Positions 5,332-7,451 of a DNA stretch of 7,451 nucleotides are shown piece by piece. Under the pieces are notes generated by a model. The model searched no databases, was not told the DNA's origin, and saw nothing but the letters and a program-made list of their open reading frames with translations. This stretch comes from an archaeon (GTDB taxonomy: Archaea > Nanobdellota > Nanobdellia > Woesearchaeales > WJKL01): positions 1 to 7,451 of the forward strand of contig JAGVIO010000092.1 of NCBI GenBank assembly GCA_020056025.1. The letters run 5' to 3'. A program made the translations under genes and the position numbers. The stretch's first letter is position 1, and each line of letters begins with the position of its first letter.

Positions 5332-5731
5332 CATTTGTAAAAGGGATTAATGATACTAATCCATAACTCAGTGCTGTGCTGATGATTCCGAAAACAACCC
5401 CAATTGCTATATCCTTAAATTTAGGTTTCAGATAATATGCCGAAACAATCATAAAAATCCAGAGCAGTGCTGCAAAAACAGTGTACAGCATTACATTATA
5501 GAAGATTGAAGTAAAAACTACCAAAACAAGGCCTCTTGCAATATGCTGATTAGCGCTCTTGAACAGCCAGTAGAAGATAAGTAAGATAAGGAAGGCAATA
5601 GCCAGCTGATAAACAAACGGCATGTATTCTCCGATTATTGCCCTGATGATTACAATGAAATAAAAAGGAATGCTTCCTAATGCAATTGTATCCCTTGCTA
5701 TTTCTTTTTTCCAGTTTTTATTCTTGTCCAT
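5327..5731 (-). CDS. Small polytopic membrane protein, unknown function (134 aa)
   Basis: I do not recognise a family. After a charged N-terminus (MDKNKNWKKE) there appear to be four hydrophobic segments: about 15-34, 38-57, 66-99 (long, perhaps two short helices) and 107-129. Polar or charged residues within or between membrane segments include R30, E35, N61, H63 and R66; these might mark a functional site but no known motif is evident. The start overlaps the end of the upstream hydrolase by 14 bases, and the minus strand has GGTGAT shortly before the ATG, so it is probably translated in coupling with it. Its fixed position between a hydrolase and the acyl-transfer fusion suggests a membrane partner of one of them, but this rests on order alone. 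Confidence 0.75.
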   Translation of the reverse strand: MDKNKNWKKEIARDTIALGSIPFYFIVIIRAIIGEYMPFVYQLAIAFLILLIFYWLFKSANQHIARGLVLVVFTSIFYNVMLYTVFAALLWIFMIVSAYYLKPKFKDIAIGVVFGIISTALSYGLVSLIPFTNV

Positions 5732-6590
5732 TTTTTATCACCATATTCTTTTTCAAAAAATCCTTGACTTTGTTCTCGTATTCATCTTTATATAATGCAT
5801 AAGCATATCCATGCTCTGCTCCTTCTGCTATCCAAAATTCAGCATCAGGCCTGCTTTCTTTCAGCTCATAAGCATTTTCAACAGGGATCTGGCTGTCCTT
5901 TTCTCCATGGATAATAAGTATTGGTGTATTGCTCTCTTTTGCAGCATTTGCAGGAGAAATCTCCCTCGGATGCACTCTTAAAAATATGATTGAAAGCAGG
6001 TTTGTAACTTGCACAAAAGGGTATCTTAATGGCCCAAACATTTTGTAAACATGATTCACCATGTTTTCAAGATTGGCATATGCTGAATCAGAGATTATTG
6101 CATTGACTTTTGTTTTAGCCATCAGCATCGAAGAAGCGCTTAAGGAAAAGCCGTACAATGCAATCGGCTTGTTTTTGCCAAATCTTTCTTGCACAAAATC
6201 AACAGCTGCTTTTACATCTTCAACCTCTTTTATTCCCATAGTGCTGATTTTGCCAGAGCTTTTCCCGAAATACCTGTGATCATACAAAAGCAGATTATAT
6301 TCAGGATACAGGAATTTCACAACAGGCAGGATATTCCCTTTGTCAAACGGATAGCCATGCCCTATGATTACAGTGCCATTTGCCTTTTCTGACCTGAGCA
6401 GCCAGCCATGGATGATTATGCCATCTGATGTTTTGAAAGATACATTTTCATATTTCAATCCATAATTGTCAGGCGTGTCAACACTCTTGTACCTTGGCGG
6501 ATGGATGCTGAGCAGAAACTGCATAAGAGAAACAACAATAACAAATCCGATTATGTACAGGATTATTTTTGCTATAAGAAATGAATTCAT
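5718..6590 (-). CDS. Membrane-anchored alpha/beta hydrolase
   Basis: This is a serine hydrolase of the alpha/beta fold, closest in appearance to the COG1073/BEM46-like group. A single N-terminal hydrophobic helix (about 6-28) should anchor it in the membrane. The catalytic domain shows an oxyanion-type HGY (78-80), YDHRYFGKSSG (103-113), the nucleophile elbow GFSLS with S149, the acid D232 in HGEKDSQIP, and H260 in EGAEHGYAY. The triad is complete, so it should be active on an ester, thioester or amide; the substrate cannot be told from sequence. Its ATG overlaps the transporter stop as ATGA, and GGTG lies a few bases upstream. Next to an acyl-activating fusion, a lipase, lysophospholipase or thioesterase role is attractive but unproven. 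Whether the domain faces outward or inward is not clear from the few flanking charges. Confidence 0.85.
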   Translation of the reverse strand: MNSFLIAKIILYIIGFVIVVSLMQFLLSIHPPRYKSVDTPDNYGLKYENVSFKTSDGIIIHGWLLRSEKANGTVIIGHGYPFDKGNILPVVKFLYPEYNLLLYDHRYFGKSSGKISTMGIKEVEDVKAAVDFVQERFGKNKPIALYGFSLSASSMLMAKTKVNAIISDSAYANLENMVNHVYKMFGPLRYPFVQVTNLLSIIFLRVHPREISPANAAKESNTPILIIHGEKDSQIPVENAYELKESRPDAEFWIAEGAEHGYAYALYKDEYENKVKDFLKKNMVIKNGQE

Positions 6591-7451
6591 CTTGCACCGC
6601 CTGTTTTTACAAACCTTAATACAGTTGCTCCTGCCAAAAACAATGCAATTACAATCAAAAGAGCTGGTCTAAATCCAAATGTAACAGACACAAGGCCAAA
6701 AAAGAATGGCCCTAATACGCCTGAAAATTTTTCAGTAAGCCCCTGATAGCCTAATAATTCAGCCACGTTTGCTTTTGGCGCAAGCTCCAGCAATAAAGGC
6801 CTTGTGATTGTCCATATTGCGCCAAGCAATGCCCCTCCTGCCAATCCTGTTATGATGAAAGTAGTATAATTTGTTTTCAGGTATAACATCAGGATTATTA
6901 TTGTCCATAGAAACAGCACAAAAACCAATGTTCTTTTATGGCCAAACTTGTCAGTCAGTTTGCCAAATATCAATGCTCCGATGCTTGCTGTTATTGCCAT
7001 TGCAATGTACAATGGAAAAAACTGCGCAAGTGAAAGCCCAAGCTGATCCCTTGCATAAAGGTAGAGGAATATTATTGCAGTGTTTGCTCCGTCAACATAT
7101 AAAAATGAAGCTAACAGGAAAAGCCACAGGTGCTTGAATTTTTTAATGCTCTTTAATGTAGAGATAACCCTGTGCAATGCTGTTTTGAAATGCTCTTTTG
7201 TTATCTTGACTGCTGAAAGCTCTTTCAGATAATAAAATCCTACCAATGCTATAAGGAAATAAAGCGCAGCAGTCAGGATAAATATCAGCTTGATTCCAAA
7301 TAGAGTTTCATAGCCGTAAACAGAGCCGATGTAATATGCAACCAATACGCTGAATACTGTTCCTAAATAGCCGACTGCAATGCCTAATCCTGATATTCTT
7401 CCAACTGTTTTTTTGTTTGATATATTCACTAAAAATGAATCATAGACATCA
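6587..7451 (-). CDS. UMF1/Atg22-like MFS transporter, N-terminus outside the window (partial)
   Basis: About eight membrane segments are visible, corresponding to the C-terminal two thirds of a 12-helix MFS protein. Features that point to the UMF1/Atg22-like branch are YDSFLV followed by VGRISGLGIAVGYLG, FLYVDGANTAIIFLYLYA, the inter-helix MFS motif GKLTDKFGHKR, and LLGYQGLTEKFSGVLGPF near the end. A GTG at 7427-7429 could pass for a start, but the frame stays open to the window edge and the extra codons encode DVYDSFL, which completes the conserved motif, so the gene continues upstream. Yeast Atg22 exports amino acids from the vacuole; substrates of the prokaryotic members are not established. 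The stop overlaps the hydrolase start by 4 bases, so it appears to be the first visible gene of the operon. Confidence 0.8.
   Translation of the reverse strand, partial: DVYDSFLVNISNKKTVGRISGLGIAVGYLGTVFSVLVAYYIGSVYGYETLFGIKLIFILTAALYFLIALVGFYYLKELSAVKITKEHFKTALHRVISTLKSIKKFKHLWLFLLASFLYVDGANTAIIFLYLYARDQLGLSLAQFFPLYIAMAITASIGALIFGKLTDKFGHKRTLVFVLFLWTIIILMLYLKTNYTTFIITGLAGGALLGAIWTITRPLLLELAPKANVAELLGYQGLTEKFSGVLGPFFFGLVSVTFGFRPALLIVIALFLAGATVLRFVKTGGAR

Noticed and set aside
6587..7451. Calling the MFS protein LplT because it sits near an Aas-like enzyme
   Set aside because: The visible motifs (YDSFL, GRISGLG, GYQGLTEKFSGVLGP) fit the UMF1/Atg22 branch instead; lysolipid transport would be unsupported.
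1..7451. CRISPR array, tRNA or rRNA gene
   Set aside because: No regularly spaced repeat array beyond the two-copy 13-mer, and no cloverleaf-like or rRNA-like segment was seen on reading both strands.

Overview
The window looks archaeal, most likely from a DPANN-type genome (Woesearchaeota/Pacearchaeota-like). The reasons are an AT-rich sequence, TATA-like boxes about 25-30 bp before inferred start points, one gene that appears leaderless, a membrane-anchored winged-helix regulator of an archaeal type, and heavy use of AGA/AGG for arginine. This placement is inference; the window holds no rRNA or other marker gene.

Left edge (1-106): the last codons of a probable ISL3-family transposase and a terminal inverted repeat mark the right end of an insertion sequence whose body lies outside the window. 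It abuts the T-rich terminator of the next gene.

Region 107-2767 is a divergent pair. On the minus strand is a 560-residue secreted protein: signal peptide, Thr/Glu-rich linkers at both ends, a long charged helical core, and eight cysteines that fall into four close pairs. On the plus strand is a 235-residue membrane-anchored regulator with an exported beta-sandwich, one membrane segment and a cytosolic winged helix. The 245 bp between them carries a TATA-like box for each gene and a 13-bp direct repeat, two copies exactly 30 bp apart, each containing a small dyad. This is a plausible shared operator.

Region 2760-7451 is a compact minus-strand run of five genes. In transcription order they are a UMF1/Atg22-like MFS transporter (5' end outside the window), a membrane-anchored alpha/beta hydrolase, a small four-helix membrane protein, a 731-residue fusion (acyl-adenylating domain, acyl carrier domain, PlsC-type acyltransferase), and a holo-ACP synthase. 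Three junctions overlap and the fourth has a 36-bp gap.

The last two genes make a logical unit. AcpS would load phosphopantetheine onto the carrier domain, the N-terminal domain would activate a free fatty or other carboxylic acid with ATP and load it on the carrier, and the C-terminal domain would pass the acyl group to a lysolipid, glycerol-phosphate or similar acceptor. Since archaeal core lipids are isoprenoid ethers, a complete acyl-activation and transfer machine is the most interesting content here. The hydrolase and transporter could supply or remodel acyl lipids, but that link rests only on gene order.
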